DNA of 64,000 bases, from NCBI RefSeq assembly GCF_014042365.1, contig NZ_JACEZS010000006.1, positions 162,851-226,850 on the forward strand, in the 5' to 3' direction. This document shows, one piece after another, positions 17,251 through 27,026 of the stretch; the stretch's first letter is position 1, and the number at the start of each line of letters is the position of its first letter. Under the pieces are notes generated by a model, which saw only the letters and a list, made by a program, of their open reading frames with translations, was not told where the DNA came from and did not search any database. Position numbers and translations under genes: made by a program. The stretch is from Rugamonas fusca (GTDB lineage: Bacteria > Pseudomonadota > Gammaproteobacteria > Burkholderiales > Burkholderiaceae_D).

Positions 17251-17847
17251 GTGAGCCTGCATGCCAGCGTGGCGTTTTTCGATACCCAGTTCCAGCGCCA
17301 GATCGCGCAGCACGAATTCGCGCTCAACCCGTTCGAGCAGGCCGCGCTGCCCCATTTGCGCGGGCGGATACTGGACTTTGGCTGCGGTATGGGCAACCTG
17401 GCCTTGCATGCGGCGCGCGTCGGGCACGAGGTCGTCGCTTACGACGCCAGCCCGGCCGCCATCGCCCACCTGCAACAGGTGGCCCGCGACGAGGCGTTGC
17501 CCTTGCGTGCGGCGGTGGCGGACCTGCGCGAGATGCGCATGCAGGAGCAGTTCGACACGGTGGTCTGCATCGGCCTGCTGACGTTCTTCGACTGCCCCAC
17601 GGCGCTCAGCCAGTTGGCGCATTTGCAGTCGCTGCTGCGGCCGGGCGGCGTGGCCGTGGTCAACGTGCTGACCGAGGGAACAACTTACATGGATATGTTC
17701 TCGCCAGAAGGACACTGCCTGTTCAAACAGGGCGAGCTGCTGGCGCAGTTTGACGGCTGGCGCATCCTCGCGCACGAACCGCGCAGCTTCCCCGCGCCGG
17801 GCGGCACGGTGAAGGCGTTCGATACGGTGATCGCGGAGCGCGTCTAG
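17251..17847 (+). CDS. Class I SAM-dependent methyltransferase (TehB-like)
   Basis: I start at GTG 17251, six bases after AAGGAG, giving 198 residues (MSLHASVAFFDTQF). The SAM-binding motif I is ILDFGCGMGNLALHAA (residues 40-55), followed by an acidic end of strand 2 (VVAYDASP) and motif III VADLREMRM. It resembles TehB/UbiG-like small-molecule methyltransferases; the substrate is not evident. Its ribosome site overlaps the stop of the LysR-GNAT gene, so the fusion regulator and this enzyme are made together. The 3' end is five bases from the convergent hexR gene. Confidence 0.85.
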   Translation: MSLHASVAFFDTQFQRQIAQHEFALNPFEQAALPHLRGRILDFGCGMGNLALHAARVGHEVVAYDASPAAIAHLQQVARDEALPLRAAVADLREMRMQEQFDTVVCIGLLTFFDCPTALSQLAHLQSLLRPGGVAVVNVLTEGTTYMDMFSPEGHCLFKQGELLAQFDGWRILAHEPRSFPAPGGTVKAFDTVIAERV

Positions 17848-17852
17848 TTTGC

Positions 17853-18707
17853 TTAGCCGATGAAGGAGTCGAACTGCAGGTCGAATTCCTGCAGCGCTTT
17901 TTGCGCGTTCTGCATCTTCTTGCGGAACTCGGGGCCGCGTTGCAGGGCCAGGCCCACCGCCAGCACATCGATCACCACCAGGTAGGCCAATCGCGCCGAG
18001 ATTGGCGTGTACGGGTCGGTGTTGAAGATCAGGTCGATCGGGATCAGCACCGTCGCCTCCTCGGCCAGCGGCGTGCCCGAAGGCGCCATCACGATCACGT
18101 CCGCGCCGCCACGGCGCGCCAGCTTGGCCGAGCGCACCAGCGGCGGGCTGTTGCCGCGCTGGGAGATGGCCACCACGGCGTCGCCGGTGCGCAGCAGCGC
18201 TGCCGCGATGGCGTGGATGGCCGGGTCGGCGTAGGCCACGGTCGGCACGCCGGAGCGGAAGAATTTGTGCTGCGCGTCGGCCGCCACGATGCCAGAGGTG
18301 CCCTGGCCGTAGAACTCGATCTTGTTGGCCTTGGACAGGATGTCGAGCGCCTTCTGGATCGCTTCCGGATCGAGGTTGTTGCGCAGGTCCAGCAGGGTGT
18401 TGATGGAGCGGCTGCAGATCTTGTTGACCAGGTCTGCGGCCAGGTCGTCCTGGGCCGGCTGCTCGTTCAGGCCCGGCAGGGCCAGCGCCAGGCCCTGGGC
18501 CAGCTTGAGCTTGAACTCATGCCAGCCGTCGTAGCCCAGCGTGCGGCAAAAGCGCACCACGGTCGGCTCGGACACCTGGGCGCTCTTGGCCAGCGCCGTG
18601 ATGTTCTGGTTGACCGTCTGCGCCGGCTGTTCCAGCACAGCCAGCGCGACCTTGCGCTCGGACTTGGACAGCGAGTCGAGCTGGGTGCGGATGGAATCGA
18701 GCAGCAT
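17853..18707 (-). CDS. hexR: HexR, RpiR-family repressor of hexose metabolism
   Basis: The 284-residue protein has an N-terminal RpiR helix-turn-helix (ITALAKSAQVSEPTVVRFCR, about residues 35-54) and a C-terminal SIS sugar-phosphate isomerase fold (GQGTSGIVAADAQHKF, near 145). HexR proteins repress zwf, edd and related genes and let go when they bind 2-keto-3-deoxy-6-phosphogluconate, the Edd product. I start at ATG 18707, since the longer frame adds unrelated residues. It lies downstream of zwf on the same strand, and four HexR-like operators are found nearby (20339, 20371, 23071, 23206). Confidence 0.92.
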   Translation of the reverse strand: MLLDSIRTQLDSLSKSERKVALAVLEQPAQTVNQNITALAKSAQVSEPTVVRFCRTLGYDGWHEFKLKLAQGLALALPGLNEQPAQDDLAADLVNKICSRSINTLLDLRNNLDPEAIQKALDILSKANKIEFYGQGTSGIVAADAQHKFFRSGVPTVAYADPAIHAIAAALLRTGDAVVAISQRGNSPPLVRSAKLARRGGADVIVMAPSGTPLAEEATVLIPIDLIFNTDPYTPISARLAYLVVIDVLAVGLALQRGPEFRKKMQNAQKALQEFDLQFDSFIG

Positions 18708-18724
18708 TATTGAATCAGTCTTCC

Positions 18725-18806
18725 GGCAAGGGTGAAACAGGGGTTTCGCGGTGCACGGCACCGCGCCTGCGTAACGGTCTGGCCATGCATGGCCAGACTC
18801 CTTGCC
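18725..18806 (-). other. Cloverleaf-like structured segment between zwf and hexR
   Basis: An outer stem GGCAAGG/CCTTGCC (18725-18731 with 18800-18806) encloses three hairpins: GAAAC/GTTTC (18734-18738, 18743-18747), GCGGTG/CACCGC (18748-18753, 18759-18764), and a 22-bp perfect palindrome with arms GTCTGGCCAT/ATGGCCAGAC (18777-18798). It fills almost the whole 108-bp gap. It may terminate or attenuate zwf read-through, or process the zwf-hexR message. It lacks tRNA invariant positions and is not a tRNA. Confidence 0.5.
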
Positions 18807-18815
18807 CTTCCATTC

Positions 18816-20288
18816 TTAGTCTTCAGGAAGGGCTTCTTCGCGCCACTGCAAGCCATCGCGGCCGATCAGGGCCGAGGCGGCGGCCGGGCCCCAGGTGCCG
18901 GCGGCGTAGGGGATCGGCATGGTGTCGTCCTGCTCCCAGTTGTTCAGGATAGGCTCGACCCACTCCCATGCCGCTTCCAGTTCGTCGCCGCGCATGAACA
19001 GGGTCAGTTGGCCGCGCAGCACGTCCAGCAGCAGGCGCTCGTAGGCGTCCATGCGGGGCGACTTGAACGATTCGCGGAAGTCCAGCTCCAGCTCGGCCGG
19101 TTTCAGGCGCATGCCGTCGCCGGGCGTCTTGGCCATCAGGTTCATGCGCAGGCCTTCGTCCGGCTGCAGGCGGATCACCAGCGAATTGGGCTGGAAGCTC
19201 GACGTGGGCTGGTGGAAGATCGAATGGGGGATGTGCTTGAAGCGCACCACGATCTCGGCCAGCGAATCGGCCATGCGCTTGCCGGTGCGCAGGTAGAACG
19301 GCACGCCGGCCCAGCGCCAGGTGTCGATTTCCGCCTTCATGGCGACGAAGGTCTCGGTGCGCGACATTTCCGGCGCATCCGGTTCGTCGCGGTAGCTCGG
19401 CACGGCCTTGCCGTCCACGTGGCCGGCGCGGTACTGGCCGCGCACGATGTTCTGCGCCAGCGTGGTCGGGGTGAATTTCTTCAGCGAGCGCAGCACCTGC
19501 AGCTTGGCGTCGCGCACGGCATCCGGCGCGATCGAGGTGGGCGGCTCCATGGCCACGATACACAGCAGTTGCAGCAGGTGGTTCTGCAGCATGTCGCGCA
19601 GCGCGCCCGAGGTGTCGTAGTAGCCCATGCGGTTGCCCACGCCCAGTTTCTCGGCGATGGTGATCTGCACGTCCGAGATCCATTCGCGGCGCCACAGCGG
19701 CTCGAACAGGATGTTACCGAAGCGCAGGGCCAGCAGGTTCTGCACGGTTTCCTTGCCCAGGTAGTGGTCGATCCGGTAGATCTGCGATTCGGCGAATACC
19801 TTGCCCACTTCGGCGTTGATCTGCTTGGCCGAGGCCAGGTCGCGGCCCAGCGGTTTTTCCAGCACCACGCGCGAGTTGGGCGTGACCAGGCCGTTGGCGG
19901 CCAGGTTGTCGCAGATTTGCGAGAACAGGTGCGGCGGCGTGGCCAGGTAGTACACGCGGGTCAGGGCCGGGTCTTCGCGCAGCGCGTTGATCAGCGGGCC
20001 GTAGCTGTCCACGTCGGTGGCGCTCAGCGACACATAGACGATGCGTGCCGTGAAGCGGGCCCACGCCTCGGCCGTCACGGCCGGCGACTTGATGTGCGGG
20101 CGCGAGGTGGTTTCCACCGTGTGCAGGAAGGCGTCCTGGCCGTAGTCCTGACGGCCCACGCAGATGATGCGCGCCGTTGGCGGCAAGTCGTTGGCGACGT
20201 CGCGCGCGTACATCGCTGGCAGCAGTTTGCGCATTGCCAGATCGCCGCTGCCGCCAAACAGAACCAGGTCAAAATCGGTAAGAGCCAT
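18816..20288 (-). CDS. zwf: Glucose-6-phosphate 1-dehydrogenase
   Basis: The 490-residue enzyme oxidises glucose-6-phosphate to 6-phosphogluconolactone with NADP+ (or NAD+). The dinucleotide-binding turn GGSGDLAMRKLLPA (residues 12-25) and the active-site signature RIDHYLGKE with its catalytic His are intact, and length is as expected. The start ATG 20288 follows an upstream region with two HexR-like boxes. It is the first gene of zwf-hexR. No 6-phosphogluconolactonase (pgl) gene follows, unlike many zwf-pgl operons; a SMP-30 lactonase gene lies just upstream instead. Confidence 0.97.
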   Translation of the reverse strand: MALTDFDLVLFGGSGDLAMRKLLPAMYARDVANDLPPTARIICVGRQDYGQDAFLHTVETTSRPHIKSPAVTAEAWARFTARIVYVSLSATDVDSYGPLINALREDPALTRVYYLATPPHLFSQICDNLAANGLVTPNSRVVLEKPLGRDLASAKQINAEVGKVFAESQIYRIDHYLGKETVQNLLALRFGNILFEPLWRREWISDVQITIAEKLGVGNRMGYYDTSGALRDMLQNHLLQLLCIVAMEPPTSIAPDAVRDAKLQVLRSLKKFTPTTLAQNIVRGQYRAGHVDGKAVPSYRDEPDAPEMSRTETFVAMKAEIDTWRWAGVPFYLRTGKRMADSLAEIVVRFKHIPHSIFHQPTSSFQPNSLVIRLQPDEGLRMNLMAKTPGDGMRLKPAELELDFRESFKSPRMDAYERLLLDVLRGQLTLFMRGDELEAAWEWVEPILNNWEQDDTMPIPYAAGTWGPAAASALIGRDGLQWREEALPED

Positions 20289-20338
20289 AATATGTGTGTG
20301 ATCGCAAAAGTGGTGGTGCCGGAAGGGTGCTGCCTCAA

Positions 20339-20353
20339 TGTAAATTTACTACA
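20339..20353. promoter_or_regulatory. HexR-like operator 1, at the zwf promoter
   Basis: TGTAAATTTACTACA is a near-palindrome matching the published HexR consensus type TGTARTWAAAWTACA on the minus strand. It overlaps a candidate zwf -10 TACATT (20337-20342, minus strand) whose -35 TTGCGG is at 20361-20366 with an 18-base spacer, so bound HexR would block RNA polymerase. Confidence 0.72.
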
Positions 20354-20370
20354 CGAAAAGCCGCAACGCA

Positions 20371-20385
20371 AGAAAATTTACTACA
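20371..20385. promoter_or_regulatory. HexR-like operator 2, upstream of zwf
   Basis: AGAAAATTTACTACA matches operator 1 at 12 of 15 bases in the same orientation. The two centres are 32 bases apart, about three helical turns, so two dimers would sit on the same DNA face. Confidence 0.6.
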
Positions 20386-20420
20386 ATCTGGGCGGCGCGT
20401 TGCGGCGCCGCCATGCGGAC

Positions 20421-21314
20421 TTACTCGATGTAGGCCGGTTCGACCCGGCCTGCCACATCCACCCGCACCGACAGGACGCGGCCCGTGTGGGGATACTGCT
20501 CGGCCTCGCCGGCGGGGCGCTTGTAGCTGGCGCTGGTGATGTACAGCGTGCGCAGGTCGGCGCCGCCGAACGCCACCATCGTCGGGCAGCGGGCGGGCAG
20601 GGGAATCTCGTCGAGGATGGCGCCATCCGGGGACAGCTTGAGCACGCGCGCCCCTTCGAACATGGCGCACCAGTAGTTGCCTTCGCTGTCCACGGCCGCG
20701 CCGTCGGGACGGCCGCCGTAGTTATTCGTGCGGTCGGTCGGGAACTGCATCAGCGTGCGCGGTTCGGATACGCTGCCGCTGGCCAGGTCGTAGGCGTAGC
20801 GGGTGATGCGGTGGGCCGTCGTGTCGCTGTGGTACATGGTGTGCTGGTCGGGGCTGAAACCGAGGCCGTTCGAGACCGTCATGCCGCCCGACCAGACCTT
20901 GCGCACTTCGCCCCGTTCCAGCACGTACATCTCGGCCGCCTGGCGGTCGCGCGGCTCGTAGATGGTGCCGACCCAGAAGCGGCCCGCCGCGTCGGCGCGG
21001 CCATCGTTGAAGCGGGTGGTGGCCGTGTCGTAGGGCGCGGGGGCGATGTCGGTCAGTTCGCCGCTGTCCGTGTTCAGGTGCGCGAAGCCGCGCCGCAGGG
21101 CGACGATCAGGCCGCCATTCTCGTTGCGCGCCAGCGCCGACGGTTCGCTCGCCATCGGGTACTTGCGGTGCGCGCCGGTGGACGGCGCCAGCCGGTGCAC
21201 GGCGCAGCCTTCGATATCGACCCAGTACAGGGCCTGTTCCTCGGGATGCCACAGCGGGCATTCGCCGACCTGCATGACGGCGTCGAAGGCGGGAATGATC
21301 TCGTATTTGCTCAT
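20421..21314 (-). CDS. SMP-30/gluconolactonase-family lactonase
   Basis: The 297-residue protein is a six-bladed propeller of the SMP-30/regucalcin family, which hydrolyses sugar lactones using one divalent metal. The metal ligand Glu18 in VGECPLWHPEE, the central FNDGRADAAGRFWVGT segment with its Asn-Asp-Gly, and VSNGLGFSPD are all present. It begins 18 bases after pgi on the same strand, forming a pgi-lactonase operon under a HexR-like box. Because no pgl is seen by zwf, it could serve the lactone step of the pathway, though family members usually act on unphosphorylated lactones. Confidence 0.85.
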   Translation of the reverse strand: MSKYEIIPAFDAVMQVGECPLWHPEEQALYWVDIEGCAVHRLAPSTGAHRKYPMASEPSALARNENGGLIVALRRGFAHLNTDSGELTDIAPAPYDTATTRFNDGRADAAGRFWVGTIYEPRDRQAAEMYVLERGEVRKVWSGGMTVSNGLGFSPDQHTMYHSDTTAHRITRYAYDLASGSVSEPRTLMQFPTDRTNNYGGRPDGAAVDSEGNYWCAMFEGARVLKLSPDGAILDEIPLPARCPTMVAFGGADLRTLYITSASYKRPAGEAEQYPHTGRVLSVRVDVAGRVEPAYIE

Positions 21315-21332
21315 AGCGTTGTTCGTTGAGAG

Positions 21333-22982
21333 TTACAGGTGCTGCGCGGCCTTGGCCATGACGATCAGGCCATTGGTCGAGCTGTCGTGGCGTTCGGGGG
21401 CGATCTCGCCCGTCAGCTCCGCGTGGATGTTCTTGGCCAGCACCTTGCCCAGTTCCACGCCCCACTGGTCGAAGCTGTTCACGTTCCACAGCACGCCCTG
21501 CACGAAGGTCTTGTGCTCGTACAGCGCGATCAGGGCGCCCAGCAGGGGCGGCGTGAGCTGGTCCATGAGGATGGTGTTGCTGGGGCGGTTGCCGGGGAAG
21601 GTCTTGTGCGGCACCAGCGCTTCGATCTGCTCGGCGCTCAGGTTCTGGCCGCGCAGGTCGGCGCGCACTTCGTCGGCCGTCTTGCCCGTCATGAAGGCTT
21701 CCGACTGGGCGAAGCAGTTGGCCAGCAGCGCGTCGTGGTGGCCCGCCAGGTCGTGGGTGGGGCGCAGCGCGGCGATGAAGTCGATCGGCGTCACGTCCGT
21801 GCCCTGGTGCAGCAGCTGGAAGTAGGCGTGTTGGGCGTTGGTGCCGCATTCGCCCCACACCACGGGGCAGGTGGGCACGCCCACGTCGGCGCCGTCGCGC
21901 GTGACGCGCTTGCCGTTGCTCTCCATGTCGAGCTGCTGCAGGTAGGCCGGGAAACGGCTCAGGTCCTGGTGGTAGGGCGCGATCGACAGCGAGCTGCAGC
22001 CGAGGAACTGGCGGTTCCAGAAGCCCACCAGTGCCAGCAGCACCGGCATGTTCTCGGCCAGCGGCGCGGTGCGGAAATGTTCGTCCAGCGCGTGGGCGCC
22101 GGCCAGGAAATCGCTGAAGTAGCCAAAGCCCACCGACAGCGCCACGGCCAGGCCGATCGACGACCACACGGAATAGCGGCCGCCCACCCAGTCCCAGAAC
22201 GGGAACATATTGGCCGGGTCGATGCCAAAGGCCCGGACCGCTTCCGTGTTGGTGGAGACGGCCACGAAGTGGCGCGCCAGCCCATCCTCGCTGGCGCCGC
22301 GCAGGAACCAGTTGCGCGCCGTCTGCGCATTGAGCATGGTCTCGGCGGTGACGAAAGTCTTGGAGGCGACGATGAACAGCGTCGTTTCAGGGGTGACCTG
22401 TTCCAGCACGGCGTCCATGTCGTGGCCGTCCACGTTGGAGACGAAGTGCATCTTCAGGCGCGGGTGCGCGTACGAGCGCAATGCCAGGCACACCATTTTC
22501 GGGCCCAGGTCGGAGCCGCCGATGCCGATGTTGACCACGTCCGTGATGGCCTTGCCCGTGTGGCCGGTCCAGGCGCCACTGCGCACGCGGTCCGTGAACT
22601 CCTTGATGTGATCGAGCACGGCGTGCACGTCACGCACCACATCCTGGCCATCGACCACCAATTTGTTGCCGCGCGGCATACGCAGGGCCGTATGCAGCAC
22701 GGCGCGTTGCTCGGTAAGATTGATCTTCTCGCCCGCGAACATGGCGTCGCGCTGGCGCTCCACGCCGCGCTCGCGCGCCAGGTCCAGCAGCAGTTCCATG
22801 GTGCTGGCGTCCAGCCGGTTCTTGGAATAGTCCAGGAACAGGCCGGCCGCGTCCACGGTCAGCTTGGGGAAGCGCTGGGCATCCTGGGCGAACAGGTCGC
22901 GCAGTGTCCACTGGCGGGCCGTGGCGGCGTGGGATTGGAGGGCCTGGAAGCTGGCCGTGGCGGGGAGGGCGGGCTGGCGCAT
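21333..22982 (-). CDS. pgi: Glucose-6-phosphate isomerase
   Basis: The 549-residue enzyme interconverts glucose-6-phosphate and fructose-6-phosphate. The phosphate-binding GIGGSDLGPKM loop, the family signature SLSIAPYHQDLSRFPAYLQQ region and the C-terminal NSFDQWGVELGK signature are intact. I start at ATG 22982 (MRQPALPATASFQAL); the long upstream frame has no family similarity and would cover the HexR box and promoter. It is divergent from edd across a 266-bp regulatory region. Control by HexR fits its role in cycling fructose-6-phosphate back to the Entner-Doudoroff route. Confidence 0.96.
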   Translation of the reverse strand: MRQPALPATASFQALQSHAATARQWTLRDLFAQDAQRFPKLTVDAAGLFLDYSKNRLDASTMELLLDLARERGVERQRDAMFAGEKINLTEQRAVLHTALRMPRGNKLVVDGQDVVRDVHAVLDHIKEFTDRVRSGAWTGHTGKAITDVVNIGIGGSDLGPKMVCLALRSYAHPRLKMHFVSNVDGHDMDAVLEQVTPETTLFIVASKTFVTAETMLNAQTARNWFLRGASEDGLARHFVAVSTNTEAVRAFGIDPANMFPFWDWVGGRYSVWSSIGLAVALSVGFGYFSDFLAGAHALDEHFRTAPLAENMPVLLALVGFWNRQFLGCSSLSIAPYHQDLSRFPAYLQQLDMESNGKRVTRDGADVGVPTCPVVWGECGTNAQHAYFQLLHQGTDVTPIDFIAALRPTHDLAGHHDALLANCFAQSEAFMTGKTADEVRADLRGQNLSAEQIEALVPHKTFPGNRPSNTILMDQLTPPLLGALIALYEHKTFVQGVLWNVNSFDQWGVELGKVLAKNIHAELTGEIAPERHDSSTNGLIVMAKAAQHL

Positions 22983-23053
22983 AATGGTTGGCGTCGTCGT
23001 GTGGCTGGGTTGGAAAAGGCACCGCGCAACTGCGGGTGCGGTCCGGATGGCTA

Positions 23054-23085
23054 ATAATACATGAAAAACAGGTAAATTCACTACA
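23054..23085 (-). promoter_or_regulatory. pgi promoter with HexR-like operator 3
   Basis: GGTAAATTCACTACA (23071-23085) matches operator 1 at 13 of 15 bases. On the minus strand a -10 TATTAT lies at 23054-23059, so the box covers the -35 region of the presumed pgi promoter, a repressing position. Confidence 0.62.
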
Positions 23086-23205
23086 CTTTCGTGCGCGGCC
23101 TTATGCTGCCTGGGTTTCCTCCTCCCGACTCTCTTGGTGGGGCCGGGTGTTTTTGCATGGCTGTGATAAAAAAGATGCGATAAAAGATCGGATTGTCGGA
23201 TTTTT

Positions 23206-23220
23206 TGTAGTAAAATTTCA
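23206..23220 (+). promoter_or_regulatory. HexR-like operator 4, upstream of edd
   Basis: TGTAGTAAAATTTCA fits the HexR consensus with an intact TGTAGT left half and a weaker right half. It ends 28 bases before the edd ATG in an AT-rich promoter region (23160-23220), and is 121 bases from the start of operator 3 at pgi, so the two divergent promoters could be silenced together. Confidence 0.65.
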
Positions 23221-23248
23221 CCGAATTCTTCATTCATAAGGAACGATC

Positions 23249-25171
<1,923 letters not shown>

Positions 25172-25174
25172 GCC

Positions 25175-25798
25175 ATGACCATGACTCTGCTCGACATTAT
25201 GCGTACCTCGGCCGTGATCCCCGTGATCGCGATCGATGATCCTGACCATGCCGTACCGCTGGCGCGCGCGCTGGTGGCCGGCGGCATCCGCGTGCTGGAA
25301 GTGACGCTGCGCACCAAGCATGGCCTGGGCGCGATCCGCGCCATGTCGGCGGTGGAAGGGGCCATCGTCGGCGTGGGCACGCTGACCCAGCCCGAGGAAT
25401 TCGCCGCCGCGCGCGACGCGGGCGCCGTGTTCGGCGTCTCGCCCGGCCTGACGCCGGCCCTGATCGCCGCCGCCAAGAGCAGCGGCCTGCCGCTGCTGCC
25501 GGGTGTGATGACGCCGTCCGAAGTGATGGCCGCGCGCGAGCATGGCTTCCAGCAGCTCAAGCTGTTCCCGGCCGTGCCGGCCGGCGGCGTGGGCATGCTG
25601 AGTGCCATCGGCGGCCCGCTGCCGGACGTGACGTTCTGCCCCACGGGCGGTATTTCGCAAGAGACGGCGTCGCAGTTCCTGGCGCTCAAGAACGTGGCCT
25701 GCGTGGGCGGCTCCTGGCTCACGCCGAAGGACGCCATCGCGGCCGGCAACTGGGACCGCATCACGGACCTGGCCAAGGCGGCCAGCAGCCTGCGTTAA
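25175..25798 (+). CDS. eda: KDPG aldolase (2-dehydro-3-deoxy-phosphogluconate aldolase)
   Basis: The 207-residue class I aldolase splits KDPG into pyruvate and glyceraldehyde-3-phosphate. The general-base Glu42 in [10 protein letters not shown] and the Schiff-base Lys in [12 protein letters not shown] (about residue 129) are present, as is the phosphate-binding FCPTGGI loop. It follows edd by three bases and is the last gene of the unit, closed by a perfect terminator at 25811. An in-frame second ATG at 25181 is an alternative start. Confidence 0.96.
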   Translation: MTMTLLDIMRTSAVIPVIAIDDPDHAVPLARALVAGGIRVLEVTLRTKHGLGAIRAMSAVEGAIVGVGTLTQPEEFAAARDAGAVFGVSPGLTPALIAAAKSSGLPLLPGVMTPSEVMAAREHGFQQLKLFPAVPAGGVGMLSAIGGPLPDVTFCPTGGISQETASQFLALKNVACVGGSWLTPKDAIAAGNWDRITDLAKAASSLR

Positions 25799-25810
25799 GC
25801 GCGCTGGGTA

Positions 25811-25847
25811 CAAGAAAAAACGACGCCATGGGCGTCGTTTTTTCTTG
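25811..25847 (+). terminator. Rho-independent terminator of edd-eda
   Basis: CGACGCC (25821-25827) and GGCGTCG (25831-25837), with an ATG loop, form a short strong stem flanked by CAAGAAAAAA (25811-25820) and TTTTTTCTTG (25838-25847), so the whole 37-base element is symmetric and could also work for the other strand. Confidence 0.95.
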
Positions 25848-26033
25848 CGCGGGCTTGAAAATCTGTCCTTGTTTAGTTCTTGGTAAGAATCGTCTCTTGC
25901 ATGCACATAATTGAAGTTTTGTTTGACGACCACCCATGCCGGGAGTAAAACACTACTTGCACATGCGAACTTTCTTCGCCAGGGACGGCGCCGTGAAATC
26001 CGTCCTGTTGGCACTACCCATGGGAGCGCAACA

Positions 26034-27014
26034 ATGAAGCGTCGCTCGTTCCTGTTGCGTGGCGCGGCGTGCGCCGTGTCGTTCAGCGCCTTGTTCTGGT
26101 GTGGCCCAGCCGGCGCGGCCAGCAAGGAAATCGTCTACATCACCGCCAAGCTTGACCTGCCGTTCTGGGGCACGCTGGGCAAGGGCGTGGAATCGGTGGC
26201 GCTGGCCAATGGCTATACCTACAGCGCGATGGACAGCCAGCTCAATCCGCAGATGCAACTCCAGCATGCGCGCGAGGCCATCGCCCGTGGCGTGGCGGGC
26301 ATCGTCATCTCGCCGGTCGACAGCCAGTCCGCGCCCGACACGCTGGAGCTGGCGCGCAGGGCCGGCGTGCCGGTGGTGATCGCCGATATCGGCACCAACA
26401 GCGGGCAGTATGTCTCCTACATCAAGTCCGACAACTACCGCGGCGCCTACGAGGTGGGCACGGCGGTGGCGGCCGCGCTCAAGGAGCGGGGCTGGCAGCA
26501 TGATCCGTTCGCGCTGGTGACCATTTCGCTGGCGCGCAAGAATGGCCAGGATCGCACCAACGGTTTTCGCGACGCGATGAAGGATGCGGGCATCAGCCAC
26601 GAAGGGGGACTGCGCCAGATGCAGAACTATTCGGCCGACGAGACCAGCGGCTTTGTCAAGAGCCTGCTGGCGGCCACGCCCAGGCCGCGCAGCATTTTCA
26701 TCGAGACCGACCAGCCCACGATGGGGGCGCTGCACACCATCAAGGCCGCGAAAAAACAGAACGAGGTGTTGATTGGATCGTTCGACGCCATGCCCGAGGT
26801 GGCCGAGCTGCTCAAGGCCGGGCCGCTGGTGGCGTGCGGCATGCAGCAGCCTTACCTGATGGGCGTGAAGTCGGCCGAAGCGCTGGTGGAGAGCCTGCAC
26901 GGCAAGGTGCCGGCCAAGCAGATCACCGTGCCTATCCTGGTGGCGACCAGCAGGAACATCGAGCAGCTGATGCCTGTGGCGAACAAGACCGTGTTTGGCA
27001 TCGCCGCCAAATAG
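26034..27014 (+). CDS. Periplasmic sugar-binding protein with Tat-like signal
   Basis: The 326-residue protein is a type I periplasmic binding protein (ribose/galactose-binding group). After the signal (MKRRSFLLRGAACAVSFSAL, with an RRSFLL twin-arginine-like motif) the mature protein starts EIVYITAKLDLPFWGTLGKG, followed by ARGVAGIVISPVDSQSAPD and VIADIGTN, typical of sugar-binding family 4 proteins. No permease or ATPase gene is adjacent. A histidine kinase gene begins 12 bases after the stop, so the likely job is to present a ligand to that kinase, as ChvE does for VirA. The ligand is unknown. Confidence 0.85.
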   Translation: MKRRSFLLRGAACAVSFSALFWCGPAGAASKEIVYITAKLDLPFWGTLGKGVESVALANGYTYSAMDSQLNPQMQLQHAREAIARGVAGIVISPVDSQSAPDTLELARRAGVPVVIADIGTNSGQYVSYIKSDNYRGAYEVGTAVAAALKERGWQHDPFALVTISLARKNGQDRTNGFRDAMKDAGISHEGGLRQMQNYSADETSGFVKSLLAATPRPRSIFIETDQPTMGALHTIKAAKKQNEVLIGSFDAMPEVAELLKAGPLVACGMQQPYLMGVKSAEALVESLHGKVPAKQITVPILVATSRNIEQLMPVANKTVFGIAAK

Positions 27015-27026
27015 CCAGCAGCCACT

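Noticed and set aside
18725..18806. tRNA gene in the zwf-hexR gap
   Set aside because: The cloverleaf-like shape has no T-loop, anticodon loop or acceptor geometry of a tRNA.
18732..21329. 865-codon plus-strand frame across zwf and the lactonase gene
   Set aside because: It runs through two real genes and their regulatory gap on the other strand; the composition is typical of an antisense shadow.
25944..25956. AGTAAAACACTAC as a fifth HexR site before the binding-protein gene
   Set aside because: Half-site spacing is one base off and the centre does not match the other four.
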